64,000 bases of DNA from Vibrio palustris (GTDB lineage: Bacteria > Pseudomonadota > Gammaproteobacteria > Enterobacterales > Vibrionaceae), in NCBI RefSeq assembly GCF_024346995.1, contig NZ_AP024888.1, positions 744,001-808,000 of the forward strand, in the 5' to 3' direction. Both the position numbers and the translations under genes were made by a program. Under the pieces are notes generated by a model. That model was not told the origin of the DNA and ran no database searches. It worked only from the letters and a program-made list of their open reading frames with translations. Every line of letters starts with the position of its first letter. The first letter of the stretch is position 1. Of the stretch, positions 34,806-43,697 are shown in pieces.

Positions 34806-34951
34806 GGAAAAGCATCTTGGGTTGGTGGCTCACAAGGTGATATCTGGGATGCGCAAAAAACATGGTGTACGATACCTTGGGTGTCATAGTATCCCTGATA
34901 TTATTGACGACCCAATACCGTCTTAACCCTCATCGATTTAACCGTCGTTAA
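34806..34951 (+). pseudogene. Relic of a DUF2238 (YjdF-type) membrane protein, C-terminal end only
   Basis: The frame at 34806 reads GKASWVGGSQGDIWDAQK, and after a one-base frameshift near 34861 it reads MVYDTLGVIVSLILLTTQYRL to a stop at 34951. This resembles the DUF2238/YjdF C-terminal pattern of FLGTQGDxWDxQxDM followed by a membrane helix. No N-terminal part is seen upstream, where stops occur in all frames. The family match is from memory of the motif and needs a search. Confidence 0.45.
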
Positions 34952-34961
34952 CTCTACAACG

Positions 34962-35291
34962 TTACTTTTTTTGAGTATGCTGTGTAATCCAAGACAAATA
35001 AGGATTAAACCCTTCGGTTATCGGTAATTGAATGATCTCAGGGACGTCATAATCATGTAATGACGTGATTAAACGCTCTACATCACCGTAACATGCTTGT
35101 TGAGTTTTAATGACGATCAGTGTTTCTTGATCTTGGCAGACTTTTCCTTCCCACACATAATGGCTGCTGATTGGCATGGTTTGAATACAAGCCGCTAAAC
35201 GTTGACTCAGTAACTCAGTAATCATTTGCTGTGTATTGCTGTCATTGTTGGCCGTGGTGAGCACCACACAATAAGTATTTTCAGCATTCAT
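34962..35291 (-). CDS. cutA: Divalent-cation tolerance protein CutA
   Basis: A 109-aa protein, start at ATG 35291 (MNAENTYCVVLTTA) with AAAGG 7 bases upstream; the longer ORF is not needed. Family pattern: CVVLTTANND, LLSQRLAACIQTMPISSHYVWEGKV, ETLIVIKT, LHDYDVPEIIQLPITEGFNPYLSWI. CutA forms a small ferredoxin-like trimer and is linked with copper tolerance, though its role is unclear. Followed on the same strand order by nothing; the phosphatase gene is 84 bases upstream. Confidence 0.92.
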   Translation of the reverse strand: MNAENTYCVVLTTANNDSNTQQMITELLSQRLAACIQTMPISSHYVWEGKVCQDQETLIVIKTQQACYGDVERLITSLHDYDVPEIIQLPITEGFNPYLSWITQHTQKK

Positions 35292-35375
35292 AGTCGACCT
35301 TTTATCAGTAAAATATGGCTCATTAAACGAAGTTTTCGCGACTTTTCCCATCACTCACAGACAAAAATAGCACGA

Positions 35376-36047
35376 TTAGGCCAAGGCTCTTGGCCACAAC
35401 ACGGTTTGTAATTCATTTAAATGGCGAATCGTATGACAACCTGGTGTATACACTAACGGCGCACGAGACAACGTTTGCAAATGATAGGTTTCAACTCCGG
35501 CTCTCAACCCTGCGGTAATACCTCGTACGGTATCATCAATGTACAAACATTCGGCTAATCGATACCCCATCCCCATCGCACAATAGTGAATAAGATCCGG
35601 CTCTGGCTTCCAACTATTCGCTTCAAATGCAGAGAACACACGGTCTTTAAAGTAACCCGCTAATCCGGCTAACTCCAGCAAACGGCAAATTTTATGCTGT
35701 GGTCCGTTAGACGCCACACACACGTCAATATTCTGCGCGGTCAGACGTTCTAATAAATCAACCACACCGTCCATCGGGATCAAGTCTTGTGCAAATAACT
35801 GCTCCGTGCGCGCACGATAGTTTTGTTCAAGTTCATCAAGATCCCAATGCAAACCAGCGTATTCCAATAAGCGCATGAGAATATCGGCACTTTTCCCGCC
35901 ATCAAACAGAGCAGTGACTTGTTCGATCGGCAGTGTGACACCTTTATCTTGAAATAATTGATGAAGTGCTTGGCAGCACAATGTTTCACTATCAATAAGT
36001 GTGCCTTCACAATCAAATATAACGCATTGAATTGGTAGATTTTGCAT
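35376..36047 (-). CDS. HAD-family phosphatase, YieH-like, with Glu in motif I
   Basis: A 223-aa HAD hydrolase with a helical cap. Motif I is FDCEGTLIDSE (Asp12 nucleophile), motif II VASNGP, motif III WKPEPD and motif IV YIDDTVRG. Overall pattern and length match E. coli YieH (6-phosphogluconate phosphatase). The second motif-I Asp, normally the acid/base, is Glu here (codon GAA), which is unusual and might lower or alter activity. AAGGGGG precedes the ATG. It lies upstream of cutA on the same strand. Confidence 0.85.
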   Translation of the reverse strand: MQNLPIQCVIFDCEGTLIDSETLCCQALHQLFQDKGVTLPIEQVTALFDGGKSADILMRLLEYAGLHWDLDELEQNYRARTEQLFAQDLIPMDGVVDLLERLTAQNIDVCVASNGPQHKICRLLELAGLAGYFKDRVFSAFEANSWKPEPDLIHYCAMGMGYRLAECLYIDDTVRGITAGLRAGVETYHLQTLSRAPLVYTPGCHTIRHLNELQTVLWPRALA

Positions 36048-36217
36048 TTTTATCCCCCTTGCTTAGCTCAGTGTAGCGGGATAAGAAATACGAAGAGGGA
36101 TGTAGTTAACAACTATGACTATTGCGTTTAACAATCGTAGATTCTTCAAGCGAAGTCACTAATCACATATTCATTGTTCAAAAAATTACGCAGAGAAAGT
36201 GATAAATTACACGACGA

Positions 36218-36730
36218 TTATTCTTGTGAGGTTTCCAACCAAACCGTCTTTGGATTCTCACAATATGAGCTTTTGTGTGCCACAATCGCATTGACCAGAT
36301 CGTGTTGTCGCGCAAAACGAGAATTTGGTAGCATGACACAATCTGATATCAACCATTCTTGATCATGCTCGGTTAACATTGCCGCAGCACAAGGCTGACC
36401 ATCAGAAAAACCGACATACAATTCACAAGGTTTCGATAAAATAATTTGTGCAAAGAACTCTAATAACTCAGCTTGGGCAGACTTATCTCGAATACGTTTT
36501 GCTTGCATCATCGCAAATAAAATTGTCAATCGATGAAAATCCACTAAATAAAGTTCATTTTCTGATAAAACGACAGAGTCGGGAACAAAAGCGTGTACCG
36601 TTTGAGCGGCCGACAATGATTGATAAATCTCGCGGCCACGCAAGCTTTCTGGTGTCGGGTGCTCTACTTCTACTTGCTGGTGTAACCATTGATTTTTTAT
36701 TGCGACGATAGTCGGTGTACACGAAGTCAT
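36218..36730 (-). CDS. Hypothetical protein, 170 aa
   Basis: Not recognised. No signal peptide or membrane segment. The C-terminal half (SKPCELYVGFSDGQPCAAAMLTEHDQEWLISDCVMLPNSR...DLVNAIVAH) has the strand-turn-strand pattern of a degenerate GNAT-like fold, but no acetyl-CoA loop is visible. AAGAG precedes the ATG. Reading frame and codon use look like a real gene; it is single, between the YieH-like phosphatase and the CreA gene. Confidence 0.7.
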   Translation of the reverse strand: MTSCTPTIVAIKNQWLHQQVEVEHPTPESLRGREIYQSLSAAQTVHAFVPDSVVLSENELYLVDFHRLTILFAMMQAKRIRDKSAQAELLEFFAQIILSKPCELYVGFSDGQPCAAAMLTEHDQEWLISDCVMLPNSRFARQHDLVNAIVAHKSSYCENPKTVWLETSQE

Positions 36731-36904
36731 AAAGGCTCTTATTACTATTGATTCAATCAGAATATACGGATTAGATAAGTAGCAGCATACTGACCATTAC
36801 TATACTCTACAAGTAATTCAATCATAAACCTTTACATATCGTGACCTTGGGATATAGCCATAGTGCTGTTATAATTACCCTCTAATAAACTGGATTTGAA
36901 ATAA

Positions 36905-37378
36905 ATGTTAAAAAAAATACTCGGTGTAACGTTATTCGCCATTATCCTTAGTGGCTGTGATAATAATGAAGTTGGTGATGTGAGCTTAGGGTTATTCACA
37001 ACCAAAAATTTGAAAATTGATATTCTTAAAGACCCTGATATCTCTGGTGTAACCTGCCATGTTGCTTCCGTAGAAGCGAACTTGAGCTTTTCAGATCCTA
37101 GTGATAGCTCCATCGCTTGTCGTCAAACTGGTGAAATCACGCCAGAGATGCTAACAAACATTGATACCAGTAAATCCGGTGAAGTTTTATTTAAAAAATC
37201 AAAGAGTATCTTTTTCAAAAGTATGAGAATTCGTCGTATCTTTGATATTAAGACACAAACTCTGATGTACATTTCATACACCACCAAAGAGACATCCGGA
37301 TCATTCAAACATAGCTTGTCTACGGTACCTTTATGGGGAACAAAAGCCTTTAATGCCATAAAACCCGAACAGAAGTAA
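36905..37378 (+). CDS. creA: CreA family protein, predicted lipoprotein
   Basis: A 157-aa protein of the CreA family. KDPDISGVTCHVASVEANLSFSDPSDSSIACRQTGEI and EVLFKKSKSIFFKSMRIRRIFD line up with the family pattern. Unlike E. coli CreA, residues 15-18 are LSGC, a good lipobox, so this member may be membrane-anchored in the periplasm. The function of CreA is not known; it is not next to creBCD genes here. Confidence 0.82.
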   Translation: MLKKILGVTLFAIILSGCDNNEVGDVSLGLFTTKNLKIDILKDPDISGVTCHVASVEANLSFSDPSDSSIACRQTGEITPEMLTNIDTSKSGEVLFKKSKSIFFKSMRIRRIFDIKTQTLMYISYTTKETSGSFKHSLSTVPLWGTKAFNAIKPEQK

Positions 37379-37510
37379 TATACCTATTTAGTGATATATA
37401 ATTAGTACGCTATACTTATGTACAATTATGTTACACTCGGTTATTAGCATCGTCTCATCATACTTCTTGTTGATTCAATTATGATTACTTGATCTCGATA
37501 GTAGGAACGC

Positions 37511-39218
37511 ATGACATTAAGCCATCATGAATTATCGGCGGAGAACTTATCTCCAACCCAACAGCAACGCCTTATTCATATTTTGGAGGTTTTTTCCGAA
37601 GGGCTTTTCCATGTCGATAGTCAAGGCATCATTACCTTCTTCACCGCAGAGTTTTATGCCCAATTTGGGTTTACCGACACCACGATTAACTATGATGAGT
37701 GGGTAAGTGTTGTTCACCCTCTCGATCGTCATACCTTAGAAAACGTCGTCTCTGAAATTTCAGAACAATACGAAGAAAACCTTCAAAAAGATACCCAATA
37801 CCGTCTACGTAAAGCAAGCGGCCAATACATCTGGGTCGAATCAAGCATCGTTGCGAAGAAAGAAAATGATGAGATTTACATAGTCGGTCGCCATCGTGAT
37901 ATTTCTGACCAAAAGTTGGTAGAGTCGTATCTGCGCCAAACCGCTTATTATGACAGTAGTTCAGGGCTTGCTAATCGTGCAAAGCTATTAATTGATATTG
38001 ATAACGCCAAAAATGATGATGCCGATTATACTGTGATGTATATTGCGATTGATGATCTACGCTCTTATATGAATCAGTATGGCGGGGATATTTCACAGCA
38101 TCTACTCCAACATATATTAAGTGCTATTCAAACGATCCCCACAGGCGTCATCGAATGTTACCAACTTCGCTCTGATGACATCGTCGTATTAATTCGTGAT
38201 CGAAACGACAGCGCGGAACTCAAAACACTCTGTTATGCCGTTCATGATGATTACGAACAAGCGATGAAACAGCATGGCCATCTTTATGGCGATCGCATGA
38301 ATATTGGAGTCTACCCCAAAATAAGTAATGACATCAATGCGGAGCAAATCATTAATATTGCGTCACGCACTTGTCAATATGCTCGAGAAAAACAATCGTC
38401 TCCTATTGAGATTTATGCAGGCAAAACACAACGCCAAGTCGATCGCTATTTCTTTATTGAGCGCGGTTTAAAAGAGGCGTTGAATTCCAAGTCATTAAAA
38501 GTAAAGTTCCAACCTATTGTTCGCGCTGAATCGGGGCAAGTGTCAAGCTTTGAAGCCTTAGTACGCTGGCGATCGCTAGAATTCGGAGAAATTTATCCTG
38601 ATGAATTCATTCCAATTGCAGAGAAAAAAGGGTTAATTAGCGAACTGGGTTATCAAGTTTTCACCAAAGCCTGCCAGTTTATTGTTCGTTATAACAAACA
38701 ACATAACACGACAGTGAAAGTGAACGTCAATGTCTCAGTCCTTCAATTACTTGATCTCTCCTTTCCAGAGCATATACAAGCCATTGCATTGGAAAGTGGC
38801 GTTAGCCCTTCATCAGTCGTTTTAGAGTTAACCGAAACCGTTGTTTTAGATGGTAACCGTAATGCCATCAACCAGCTGACTAAACTACATAGGATTTCAG
38901 CTTGCACTCGATGATTTCGGTACCGGTTTTAGTTCGATGAATAGTTTTTTTGACCTACCATTAAATCAGATCAAAATCGATCGTTCTATGGCGGTAAAAA
39001 GCATGGAAAATGAAACTATGCATGACTATTTGGCTTTTATTATTCGTTTAAGCCGAGAAAAAGGGATTAATATCGTCGTAGAAGGGATTGAAGATCAAGT
39101 GATGTACCAAAAGTTCTTATCTCTTGGCGCCGTATTTTTACAAGGCTATTGGTTATCGAAACCATTATCACTAGCGACAGCTAGCCGTTATACCTTATAT
39201 CTCAAAACAAAAAAATAG
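37511..39218 (+). pseudogene. PAS-GGDEF(degenerate)-EAL c-di-GMP protein, frameshifted
   Basis: The gene would encode about 569 aa: a PAS domain (residues about 20-135), a degenerate GGDEF domain (about 155-300; the signature site reads RSDDI, so no cyclase activity is expected), and an EAL phosphodiesterase domain (about 320-565) with FEALVRW, NVNVSVLQL, LELTET, LDDFGTGFSS, IKIDRS and VEGIED. The frame breaks between 38890 and 38900: the first frame stops at 38914 as ...LHRISACTR, while the continuing frame reads GFQLALDDFGTG.... A net loss of 2 or gain of 1 base explains it. If real, the phosphodiesterase is cut before its DDFG motif and is inactive; a sequencing error is possible. Confidence 0.85.
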
Positions 39219-39241
39219 ATTAAATTTATTACTTTGTCATT

Positions 39242-39275
39242 AAAAAAGCCGCAATATAATATTGCGGCTTTTTTA
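39242..39275 (+). terminator. Terminator of the PAS-GGDEF-EAL gene
   Basis: AAAAAAGCCGCAATA/TATTGCGGCTTTTTT hairpin about 25 bases after the stop at 39218. Confidence 0.92.
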
Positions 39276-39321
39276 ATATAATATTAATGACGTCTTTTAT
39301 ATCACGATGTGTTTATCTTTA

Positions 39322-40323
39322 TTATTTACGAAATAATAGTGTTATGCCGCACAAACAGAACAACACAAGAAAACCGATACTCCCACCACCACCGCTACTA
39401 CGTGAAGGAATAACAACGGGAGTTCCTGCCGACACTACCCGCTGCCCATCCACGGTCGCGACATAAAATTTGGCAGTGACGTTGCCCGCCATCACATTTT
39501 GTATCCAATTTTTAAACTCGGATATCTCAGTAAACACAGACACGACATCCAAGTCTTTATTGCCGCAGGTTACAGGGCCATAACTTGTTAAACCAATTTG
39601 TCGATATACCCCACCATCCAATAAATACACTGGGCCTCCTGAATCACCACTACACGTGGCATGTTTATAATCATCGCCTGGGTCGAGCGCACCATCAAAA
39701 CATATTTGGGAGTTGGTCACTAAAGGGTAAAAATCATTTCGACAACGTGTTTTATCCACAAAGGTTAATTTTGTTTCTAGTAAGGTGGTCGATGTACTGC
39801 CACTCGGCTCAGTGCCATAAGTCAAACCATGGCCAATAGTGATATATTCACCACTCGTTGGGTAAACATCATTAATAGAAAAATTAAATAAATAAGAATA
39901 ATCACTGGTATTCAGTGGCTGGTCAAATTCAAGTAATGCAATATCATTGGCAAAAGGAGCACGGTCGACAAAGTTATCTGGGTAATAAAACGCTTTAATT
40001 CGTACAAACTGCACATTGCCATTGGGAAAATCTCGCTCATCCGCGACTTGTGGTGCCACCACTGTGTATTTCAACACTTCTTCATTACCCACGACACAAT
40101 GCGCGGCCGTCATCGCAAAGCGTTGATTAATAATCGTTGCACCGCAAAAACTTTGAGTAGAGTAATAGTTAGGCGTTAGGTATAAAAACAAACTCGCAAA
40201 CGAGGCGTAATCATTCACATTGGCTCTGTCACCATTAATAATTTGCGGACGAATATCACTTGCGTTAGCTTGTATGGGCACTAAAGTCATCAATACCCAA
40301 CATAACAGCAGCCATATTCTCAT
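39322..40323 (-). CDS. Secreted trypsin-like serine protease with GlyGly-CTERM anchor (VesB-like)
   Basis: Start at ATG 40323 (MRIWLLLCWVLM), with GGAGA 5 bases upstream; 333 aa. A signal peptide ends near residue 21 (ANA). The S1 domain has the new N-terminus IING (28-31), catalytic H75 (TAAHC), D127 (NDIALLEF) and S228 (GDSGGP). The C-terminus is Ser/Gly-rich (SSGGGGS), followed by a hydrophobic helix and RK, the GlyGly-CTERM tag that rhombosortase cleaves in type II secretion systems. This matches the VesA/VesB proteases of Vibrio. The first 11 residues of the longer ORF are not needed. Confidence 0.92.
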   Translation of the reverse strand: MRIWLLLCWVLMTLVPIQANASDIRPQIINGDRANVNDYASFASLFLYLTPNYYSTQSFCGATIINQRFAMTAAHCVVGNEEVLKYTVVAPQVADERDFPNGNVQFVRIKAFYYPDNFVDRAPFANDIALLEFDQPLNTSDYSYLFNFSINDVYPTSGEYITIGHGLTYGTEPSGSTSTTLLETKLTFVDKTRCRNDFYPLVTNSQICFDGALDPGDDYKHATCSGDSGGPVYLLDGGVYRQIGLTSYGPVTCGNKDLDVVSVFTEISEFKNWIQNVMAGNVTAKFYVATVDGQRVVSAGTPVVIPSRSSGGGGSIGFLVLFCLCGITLLFRK

Positions 40324-40474
40324 ATTGTCTCCGATTAGATTTAATAAGTTATGCAATGAGTATAGAAGTTTGAAAGTTCACTGCACGATATTTATGACCA
40401 ATAATTCATAGAATATTGAGGATTTTTCTAATGGTGACAATGTTATGGAACAAAAAACCATAGCCTGACACGCA

Positions 40475-40503
40475 CAAAAAAAGCAGCCTCTATCGGCTGC
40501 TTT
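40475..40503 (-). terminator. Terminator of gcvT
   Basis: On the minus strand AAGCAGCC and GGCTGCTT pair around a short loop and are followed by seven T, about 10 bases after the stop codon. Confidence 0.88.
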
Positions 40504-40511
40504 CTATTCGC

Positions 40512-41654
40512 TTATTCACCGCGGTAATAGCGCTGCGGCACGAATGGCATCTTTGTCACCACCATAGGTAATGGTTTCCCCCGGACGTTTGCAAACACTT
40601 GAGTATCAATCGCCGCATATTCGGTATGCACATACCCCATCGAAACAGGCTTCCCGGCAGTAGGGCCAGCGGTGCCGCTCGTCACTTGCCCAATGATGTC
40701 GCCCGCCGCGTTAAGCAATGATGCGCCTTCACGTACAGGAGCTTTCGTCAGCCCCACCAAACCAACACGCTTACGGCTGACATTTTTCTGGGCGATTTGC
40801 GGCAAAATAATATCAGCGCCAGGGAAGCCCCCCGCCCGTTCACCGCCTTCACGCCGTTTCGGGCTGATCGCCCATAACAAACTTGCCTCTACCGGCGTAG
40901 TTGTCGTGTCTAAATCGTGTCCGTACAAGCACAAGCCACATTCTAAGCGCAACGAATCTCGTGCGCCTAAACCAATCCATTCCACTTCTTCACATTCGAT
41001 AAAGTGTTGAGCTAACGCCGCTGCCTGAGTCGATGGAACCGAAATTTCGTAACCATCTTCTCCTGTGTAACCACTGCGACTGACCGTACACGCGATACCA
41101 TTGATGTCGAGCGTTTGTACATCCATAAAATGCATCTCGCTCACCGCTGGCTCAAAACGCGCTAACACCTGTGCCGCTTGAGGACCTTGCAACGCCAGTA
41201 GTGAGTGATCGTCTAATACATCAATGGCGATGTCGGCTGGCAACTGACATTTAAGGTGGGTAATATCGGCGTCTTTACACGCCGCATTGACCACTAAGAA
41301 TAAATGATCACCCATATTGGCAATCATCATATCATCCAATATCCCGCCCTGCTCATTGGTAAAAAACGCATAACGCTGCTTACCGACCGGCAAATCGACC
41401 ACATCCACAGGGACTAACGTCTCTAAATATTGTGCGACGTCCGTACCGCTCAAACGAATCTGCCCCATGTGCGAGACATCAAACAAGCCGGCAGCTTCAC
41501 GAGTATGTAAATGTTCTTTTTTGACACCAAGAGGATATTGTACCGGCATTTCGTAACCTGCAAATGGGACCATTTTTGCGCCAGCGTCAATATGCTCTGC
41601 ATAAAGCGCAGTCTTCTCTAATATGATGAGTTCTGCATCGGTTACTTTCGTCAT
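40512..41654 (-). CDS. gcvT: Glycine cleavage system aminomethyltransferase (T protein)
   Basis: Start at ATG 41654 (MTKVTDAELI) with GGGAG 6 bases upstream; 380 aa. The longer ORF runs into the control region. The family pattern is complete: AGAKMVPFAGYEMPVQYPLGVKKEHLHTREAAGLFDVSHMGQ, LALQGP, SRSGYTGEDGYEI and GLGARDSLRLECGLCLYGHDLD. It transfers the methylene group from the lipoyl arm of GcvH to tetrahydrofolate. It is separated from gcvH-gcvP by a divergent arrangement with an XRE-cupin regulator. A strong PurR-like site lies upstream (41837-41856). Confidence 0.95.
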   Translation of the reverse strand: MTKVTDAELIILEKTALYAEHIDAGAKMVPFAGYEMPVQYPLGVKKEHLHTREAAGLFDVSHMGQIRLSGTDVAQYLETLVPVDVVDLPVGKQRYAFFTNEQGGILDDMMIANMGDHLFLVVNAACKDADITHLKCQLPADIAIDVLDDHSLLALQGPQAAQVLARFEPAVSEMHFMDVQTLDINGIACTVSRSGYTGEDGYEISVPSTQAAALAQHFIECEEVEWIGLGARDSLRLECGLCLYGHDLDTTTTPVEASLLWAISPKRREGGERAGGFPGADIILPQIAQKNVSRKRVGLVGLTKAPVREGASLLNAAGDIIGQVTSGTAGPTAGKPVSMGYVHTEYAAIDTQVFANVRGKPLPMVVTKMPFVPQRYYRGE

Positions 41655-41836
41655 GGTGTACTCCCTATTCCTAAAACGACCGGTCTCAGTCTTGACCGCT
41701 TTGGTATCACAATAATGATCACTATTATTTCTCAGCAACGGGTTGACGAATATGATCAATAAGTATGTGCTCTTTAATCGTCTTCTGTTTATTACTGATT
41801 GATATCGATACGTGTATTTTTCAGTAAAACACAACA

Positions 41837-41856
41837 AAAAGCAAACGTTTGCTTTT
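41837..41856. promoter_or_regulatory. PurR-like operator / perfect 20-bp palindrome between gcvT and its regulator
   Basis: AAAAGCAAACGTTTGCTTTT is a perfect palindrome whose GCAAACGTTTGC core equals the PurR consensus centre. E. coli PurR represses the gcv operon. It also lies 21 bases after the regulator stop, so it may double as the regulator's terminator (T-run on the minus strand). Confidence 0.6.
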
Positions 41857-41877
41857 ATTATTCGATACTTTGTTTAC

Positions 41878-42516
41878 TTAATTGGCACTGGTTACCCATA
41901 AAATTAGAGCATCATCATCACCCGCCGAAACAAGCATATGCCCCATATTGGCATCGTAGTAAACACTGTCACCTTCATTGAGTGTCACAGGTTCATAAAA
42001 TTCTGAATAAAATATAATCTCACCGGAAAGTACCAACAAAAACTCTTCACCACCATGACGCACCCACTCACTATATTCAGCTAATGAGCGCGCACGAACT
42101 CGGCTTTTAAACGGCATCATTTTTTTATGTGATAACTGAGTTGCCAATAGTTCATGTTCATACGTTTGCGTTGGATGTGGTTTACCCATTGCGTTTTTCG
42201 TAATATCTCTGCGACCGGTGGCTAGTATTTTTTCAGGTGGCTCAAAGAGTTGTGGCATATCTATATTGAGGCCATGGGCAAGTTTCTGCATGGCTTGAAA
42301 AGTAGGAGAAATTTGCTCGTTCTCAATTTTACTTAATGTTGAACGGGCTAATCCAGTTTTTTGGCTGGCTTCTTCCAGTGTCATCCCCAATTTAGTGCGA
42401 ATCGATTTGATGCGTTCACCGAGCTGTAATGGTGTGACGATCGTCTTTTCCTCTGATTCTCTTGCGACCTTTATAGACGGATATTCATCGACGATTGGTT
42501 TAGACATACTTTTCAT
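41878..42516 (-). CDS. XRE-family regulator with C-terminal cupin domain
   Basis: A 212-aa regulator. The HTH_XRE domain (residues about 27-85) reads LGERIKSIRTKLGMTLEEASQKTGLARSTLSKIENEQISPTFQAMQKLAHGLNI. The cupin part (about 140-212) has GGEEFLLVLSGEIIFYSEFYEPVTLNEGDSVYYDANMGHMLVSAGDDDALILWV. Such proteins sense amines, amino acids or related small molecules. Position between gcvT and gcvHP suggests control of glycine cleavage; a similar HTH gene sits in Vibrio gcv clusters. An internal ATG at 42507 is an alternative start. Confidence 0.88.
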   Translation of the reverse strand: MKSMSKPIVDEYPSIKVARESEEKTIVTPLQLGERIKSIRTKLGMTLEEASQKTGLARSTLSKIENEQISPTFQAMQKLAHGLNIDMPQLFEPPEKILATGRRDITKNAMGKPHPTQTYEHELLATQLSHKKMMPFKSRVRARSLAEYSEWVRHGGEEFLLVLSGEIIFYSEFYEPVTLNEGDSVYYDANMGHMLVSAGDDDALILWVTSAN

Positions 42517-43194
42517 TTATACCCTATATTCCGCGTGCCAAAGTCATATAGTGCATCAAACATTCACTGTCTAACACGGTTTACTTGAAATTATGTGCGG
42601 CACATTACAGGTAAGAAAAAAGGTTTCTTATAGGAAACTTTTTTATTGAATCTTCCTCATCTCCATAGTATGTTTTGCTCATTGGGCGTGTGGCACATCA
42701 CCTTGAGTGACAGTAAAAAGCCATCTTTTTCACTGATAAATAACCAGTATTATTGTAAAGATTTCGGATGATTGACATGAGTATAAATCCCCGACACCAT
42801 TGCCCTATCTTGAGTGTGTTATGGACTTTCATTAACCGGAAAAACTCAATAACATCAGTTAATTTAACCCAACGTTCTTTTTTATTTCTGCCCAACGCAA
42901 ACGATACCGTCAGTCATAATGCTGCATTTACCGACTTTTCGGATGTTTTTTTGTGCAGAAACAGACAACCAGTGATCGATGACACATTCCTCATGCCTGC
43001 TCTCGTGCACACTATTATATGGACACGCTGACTATGTGGGGCTCAAACCCTGAACCGACATGGTGTTATAAGAAATGCATATGAGACGTCAACATCACAC
43101 AACACTATACACAGTCATTCGCTAACGCGCGGCGAATGCCTTTTTAACGTAACGTTAAATTGAATCGTTTATACGGTAATTTTTGGAGAGAGTA
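42517..43194. promoter_or_regulatory. Control region upstream of gcvHP, no glycine riboswitch seen
   Basis: 678 non-coding bases. TTTAACGTAACGTTAAA (43143-43159) is a 17-base palindrome 36 bases upstream of the gcvH ATG and is the best operator candidate. ACGCAAACGATACCGT (42895-42910) is a weaker PurR-like site, 13 of 16 to consensus. I looked for the conserved glycine-riboswitch segments and did not find them. Two ORFs here have no protein-like features. Confidence 0.45.
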
Positions 43195-43584
43195 ATGGAC
43201 AACAAATTAAAGTTTACAGAAAGCCACGAGTGGGTACGCGATAACGGTGATGGTACGGTAACGATCGGTATCTCTGCTCACGCTCAAGAACTATTAGGCG
43301 ACGTGGTCTTCGTGGAACTTCCAGAAATCGAGAGCGAATTTGACGCCGGCGATGCATTTTCATTGGTCGAATCAGTAAAAGCCGCCTCTGACATATATTC
43401 TCCGGTATCGGGGACGGTTATCGCGGTTAACGAAGATTTAGAAGACAGCCCAGAACTTGTTAATGACGAGCCTTATGATAATGGCTGGATTGCAACCATT
43501 AAAATGAACGATGCCGAAGAATTGGAAGATTTGAAAGTAGCCGAAGATTATCTCGCGTCTTTGGAAGAGGAAGACGAAGATTAA
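43195..43584 (+). CDS. gcvH: Glycine cleavage system H protein (lipoyl carrier)
   Basis: Start at ATG 43195, with GGAGAG about 6 bases upstream; the ORF in front adds four residues only. The 129-aa protein has the lipoyl domain with lipoylated K62 in [15 protein letters not shown], and the family start [31 protein letters not shown]. It shuttles the aminomethyl group between GcvP and GcvT. A rho-independent terminator lies between it and gcvP, so gcvP depends on read-through or a second promoter. Confidence 0.97.
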   Translation: MDNKLKFTESHEWVRDNGDGTVTIGISAHAQELLGDVVFVELPEIESEFDAGDAFSLVESVKAASDIYSPVSGTVIAVNEDLEDSPELVNDEPYDNGWIATIKMNDAEELEDLKVAEDYLASLEEEDED

Positions 43585-43605
43585 TCCAAGTCAGTCTGCA
43601 TTTTT

Positions 43606-43637
43606 AGATAGCCCATTTTTTGGGCTATCTCTTTTTT
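43606..43637 (+). terminator. Terminator-like hairpin between gcvH and gcvP
   Basis: AGATAGCCCA/TGGGCTATCT stem and CTTTTTT tail between two genes of one pathway. It likely lowers gcvP relative to gcvH by partial termination. Confidence 0.85.
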
Positions 43638-43697
43638 AGTCACAGTGGTGAATGCTGTCGCGTCGATTGACAAGGCAAGATCACAGGTAAGGATACA

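Noticed and set aside
34702..34887. Minus-strand 61-aa ORF
   Set aside because: No ribosome site or protein-like composition; it is antisense to the likely YjdF relic.
42517..43182. Glycine riboswitch upstream of gcvH
   Set aside because: The conserved aptamer segments of the glycine riboswitch were not found in this region on the plus strand.
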